Positions 61,298 to 64,000 of a DNA stretch of 64,000 nucleotides are shown here, one piece after another; position 1 is the stretch's first letter, and each line of letters starts with the position of its first letter. The notes below the pieces were generated by a model. It saw only the letters and a list, made by a program, of their open reading frames with translations. It ran no database searches and had not been told where the DNA came from. The DNA is from Litoditis marina (taxonomy: Eukaryota; Nematoda; Chromadorea; Rhabditida; Rhabditidae). The DNA is taken from contig CAXIWQ010000322.1 in the NCBI GenBank assembly GCA_964036275.1, forward strand, positions 184,578 to 248,577, in the 5' to 3' direction. Made by a program: the position numbers and the translations under genes.

Positions 61298-61679
61298 TCA
61301 CTCATTCTGCCCTAGTAGGGCAGAAAAGTGGTTTTGTTTGAGTGAGGATCGGATGTCAATGAGACTTTCCTGTTCTGGAAAAACAGTTAGCTGATCTGAG
61401 CAGAACACACGATTCTGCCCTAGTAGGGCAGAAACTGGTGTGAACAGAACCTCGTTCCGTTTCCTATGAAAACAAAGAGTTTGTTCACTCATTCTGCCCT
61501 AGTAGGGCAGAAAAGTGGTTTTGCTTGAGTGAGGATCGGATGTCAATGAGACTTTCCTGTTCTGGAAAAACAGTTAGCTGATCTGAGCAGAACACACGAT
61601 TCTGCCCTAGTAGGGCAGGAACTGGTGTGAACAGAACCTCGTTCCGTTTCCTATGAAAACAAAGAGTTTGTTCACTCAT
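61298..61679 (-). repeat. Two tandem 187-bp A'-B monomers
   Basis: 61,298-61,484 and 61,485-61,679 share the rare B variant AACACACGATTC and GAGTGAGGATCGG. Mirror partners of 16,048 and 15,861. Confidence 0.82.
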
Positions 61680-61699
61680 TCTGCCCTAGTAGGGCAGAA

Positions 61700-64000
61700 A
61701 CTGGTGTGAACAGAACCTCGTTCCGTTTCCTATGAGAACAAAGATTTTGTTCACTCATTCTGCCCTAGTAGGGCAGAAAAGTGGTTTTGCTTAAGTGTGG
61801 ATTGGATGTCGATTAGACTTTCTTGTTCTGGAAAAACAGTTAGCTGATTTGAGCAGAACAAACTATTCTGCCCTAGTAGGGCAGCAAAATGGTTCGGAGG
61901 GAACAACGTTCCGTATCCTACGAGGAAACAGAATTTGTTCACTCATTCTGCCTAGTAGGGCAGAAAAGTGGTGTGAACGAACTTCGTTTCGTTTCCTATG
62001 AAAACAATAATTTTGTTCACTCATTCTGGCCTAGTAGGGCAGAAAAGTGGTTTTTCTCAAGTGTGGATTGGATGTCGATTAGACTTTCCTGTTCTGGAAA
62101 AACAATTAGCTGATCTGAGCAGAACAAACGATTTTGCCCTAGTAGGGCAGAAAAGTGGTGTGAACAGAACCTCGTTCCGTTTCCTATGAAAACAAAGAGT
62201 TTGTTCACTCATTCTGCCCTAGTAGGGCAGAAAAGTGGTTTTTCTCAAGTGTGGATTGGATGTCGATTGGACTTTCCTGTTCTGGAAAAACAGTTAGCTG
62301 ATCTGAGCAGAACACACGATTCTGCCCTAGTAGGGCAGGGCAGGAAAAACAACGTTCCGTATCCTACGAGGAAACAGATTTTGTTCACTCATTCTGCCCT
62401 AGTAGGGCAGAAAAGTGGTTTTGCTCGAGTGTGGATCGGATGTCAATGAGACTTTCCTGTTCTGGAAAAACAGTTAGCTGATCTGAGCAGAACAAACGAT
62501 TCTGCCCTAGTAGGGCAGAAACCGGTGTGAACAGAACCTCGTTCCGTTTCCTATGAAAACAAAGAGTTTGCTCACTCATTCTGCCCTAGTAGGGCAGAAG
62601 AGTGGTTTTGCTCGAGTGTGGATCGGATGTCAATAAGACTTTCCTGTTCTGGAAAAACAGTTAGCTGATCTGAGCAGAGCAAACGATTCTGCCTAGTAGG
62701 GCAGCAAAATGGTTCGGAGAGAACAGCGTTCCGTATCCTACGAGAAAACTGATTTTGTTCACTCATTCTGCCCTAGTAGGGCAGAAAAGTGGTTTTGCTC
62801 GAGTGTGGATCGGATGTCAATGAGACTTTCCTGTTCTGGAAAAACAGTTAGCTGATCTGAGCAGAACAAACGATTCTGCCCTAGTAGGGCAGAAACCGGT
62901 GTGAACAGAACCTCGTTCCGTTTCCTATGAAAACAAAGAGTTTGCTCACTCATTCTGCCCTAGTAGGGCAGAAGAGTGGTTTTGCTCGAGTGTGGATCGG
63001 ATGTCAATAAGACTTTCCTGTTCTGGAAAAACAGTTAGCTGATCTGAGCAGAGCAAACGATTCTGCCCTAGTAAGGCGGCAAAATGGTTCGGAGAGAACA
63101 ACGTTCCTTATCCTACGAGGAAACAGATTTTGTTCACTCATTCTGGCCTAGTAGGACAGAAAAGTGGTTTTGCTCGAGTGTGGATTGGATGTCGATGATA
63201 CTTTCCTGTTCTGGAAAAACAGTTAGCTGATCTGAGCAGAACAAACTACTCTGCCCTAGTAGGGCAGAAAAGTGGTTTTGCTCGAGTGTGGATCGGATGT
63301 CGATGAGACTTTCCTGTTCTGGAAAAACAGTTAGCAAACTATTCTGCCCTAGTAGGGCAGCAAAATGGTTCGGAGAGAACAGCGTTCCGTATCCTACGAG
63401 AAAACAGATTTTGTTCACTCATTCTGCCCTAGTAGGGCAGAAAAGTGGTTTTGCTCGAGTGTGGATCGGATGTCAATGAGACTTTCCTGTTCTGGAAAAA
63501 CAGTTAGCTGATCTGAGCAGAACAAACGATTCTGCCCTAGTAGGGCAGAAAAGTGGTTTTGCTCGAGTGTGGATCGGATGTCGATGAGACTTTCCTGTTC
63601 TGGAAAAACAGTTAGCAAACTATTCTGCCCTAGTAGGGCAGCAAAATGGTTCGGAGAGAACAACGTTCTGTATCCTACGAGGAAACAGATTTTGTTCACT
63701 CATTCTGCCCTAGTAGGGCAGAAAAGTGGTTTTGCTCGAGTGTGGATCGGATGTCAATGAGACTTTCCTGTTCTGGAAAAACAGTTAGCTGATCTGAGCA
63801 GAACAAACGATTCTTGCCCTAGTAGGGCAGAAACTGGTGTGAACAGAACCTAGTTTCGTTTCCTATGGAAACAAAGAGTTTGTTCACTCATTCTGCCCTA
63901 GTAGGGCAGAAAAGTGGTTTTGCTCGAGTGTGGATCGGATGTCAATGAGACTTTCCTGTTCTGGAAAAACAGTTAGCTGATCTGAGCAGAACAAACGATT
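61700..64000 (-). repeat. Irregular distal satellite with short-period duplications
   Basis: Short local repeats replace the kilobase HORs: a 374-bp pair (62,385-62,758 and 62,759-63,132, with CTCGAGTG and GAAACCGGTG variants) and a 281-bp pair (63,134 and 63,415) in which a B module is cut short (ACAGTTAGCAAACTATTC). Private palindrome changes are common (GCAGGGCAGG near 62,335, GTAAGGCGGC near 63,072, TTCTTGCCC near 63,813). It resembles the less homogenised margin of an array, but the array still continues at 64,000. Confidence 0.75.

Larger units (their letters stand above)
59770..61680 (-). repeat. Distal right segment, mirror of 15.86-17.3 kb
   Basis: Reverse-complement counterpart of the segment beside the inversion junction, with the same rare B variant (AACACACGATTC), foldback hairpin and palindrome-loss joints in the same order. 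It contains a local 435-bp duplication absent from the left copy. Its distance from the junction (over 42 kb) means the inverted join brought together families that are far apart in the right block. Confidence 0.8.
1..64000. repeat. Palindrome-punctuated satellite array (whole window)
   Basis: The whole window except 32,794-33,159 consists of three module types joined head to tail: A (80 bp), A' (79-80 bp) and B (108 bp). A boundary palindrome with arms TTCTGCCCTA and TAGGGCAGAA separates them. The first palindrome centres fall at 4, 84, 192, 272, 383, 462, 570, 650, 730, 838, 917, 996, 1104 and 1184, giving the order A-B-A-B-A'-B-A'-A-B-A'-A'-B-A'. A and A' are homologous: both begin TGAGTGAACAAA and share GGAAACGGAACG or GGATACGGAACG. 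Homogenised tandem units whose lengths are sums of modules are what unequal exchange in satellite DNA produces. Whether it is centromeric, subtelomeric or interstitial cannot be told from the window. The array continues past both ends. Confidence 0.97.
17372..64000 (-). repeat. Right satellite block, reverse orientation
   Basis: The same modules are present as reverse complements: B then A or A' on the + strand, with palindrome centre base normally G (CCTAGTAGG). The block carries successive HORs with offsets of 337, 2426, 995, 1525, 1356, 1071, 2229, 446, 1373, 2810 and 2195 bp, then a less regular region from ~57.3 kb to the window end. It is interrupted once, by a truncated LINE at 32,794-33,159. 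Variants typical of this block include CCTGGTAGGG and CCTATTAGGG palindromes and an A' variant lacking 8 bp. Confidence 0.95.

Noticed and set aside
1..64000. CRISPR array (regular palindromic repeats)
   Set aside because: Spacers are not unique: they are two homologous module families repeated hundreds of times, 58-87 bp long between palindromes. No cas genes, and a eukaryotic LINE is inserted.
1..64000. Integron cassette array (short open frames separated by palindromes)
   Set aside because: No integrase, no GTTRRRY/RYYYAAC core sites at boundaries, and the frames are copies of one sequence.
1..64000. CENP-B box marking a centromere
   Set aside because: I saw no match to the TTCGNNNNANNCGGG core in A, A' or B. 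Centromere identity is neither supported nor excluded.

Overview
This window is, apart from one 366-bp insertion, a single eukaryotic satellite array. It is built from diverged modules of about 80 bp (A and A') and 108 bp (B). Every module boundary carries a short palindrome: 10-bp arms TTCTGCCCTA and TAGGGCAGAA around one unpaired base. An A or A' module plus a B module makes a ~188-bp monomer. Extra A' modules and unequal exchange build higher-order repeats (HORs) of about 0.9 to 2.8 kb. I found no host gene, tRNA, rRNA or CRISPR array. The array runs off both window ends.

Layout. From 1 to ~17,358 the array runs in one orientation (palindrome centre base C on the + strand). At 17,359-17,371 it flips head-to-head through a short filler that looks copied from the repeat itself. 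From 17,372 to 64,000 it runs in the opposite orientation (centre base G). The flip is part of a large imperfect inverted repeat: about 2.7-12.56 kb is mirrored by about 20.67-30.65 kb, module by module. The mirror is interrupted only by gains or losses of whole modules (188, 643 and 995 bp). The innermost left segment (15.86-17.3 kb) instead finds its mirror partner at 59.8-61.7 kb, so the junction is not a simple foldback of adjacent DNA. Right of 30 kb come successive amplified HORs (1525, 1356, 1071, 2229, 1373, 2810, 2195 bp). Beyond ~57.3 kb the array is more irregular and less homogenised.

The insertion at 32,794-33,159 is a 5'-truncated non-LTR retrotransposon (LINE). It is the last 111 codons of a reverse-transcriptase polyprotein with the GRPxxRW-type tail motif, then a very short 3' end with AATAAA and an AAATCTT tandem tail. 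A 7-bp target-site duplication (ATTCTGG) flanks it. The same 1525-bp unit occurs twice more without it, and the third unit is longer by exactly 373 bp (366 + 7). It is therefore a young insertion that postdates the amplification or hit only one copy.

Organism. The satellite and the LINE point to a eukaryote, most likely an animal; the LINE tail resembles RTE-like elements of invertebrates. I cannot name a species. Many diagnostic differences between modules are CG-to-TG/CA changes, which hints at CpG methylation in the array's history.

The many 60-111-codon open frames here are by-products of the repeat: 188 is not a multiple of 3, most start with GTG, and both strands are open. I do not treat them as genes.
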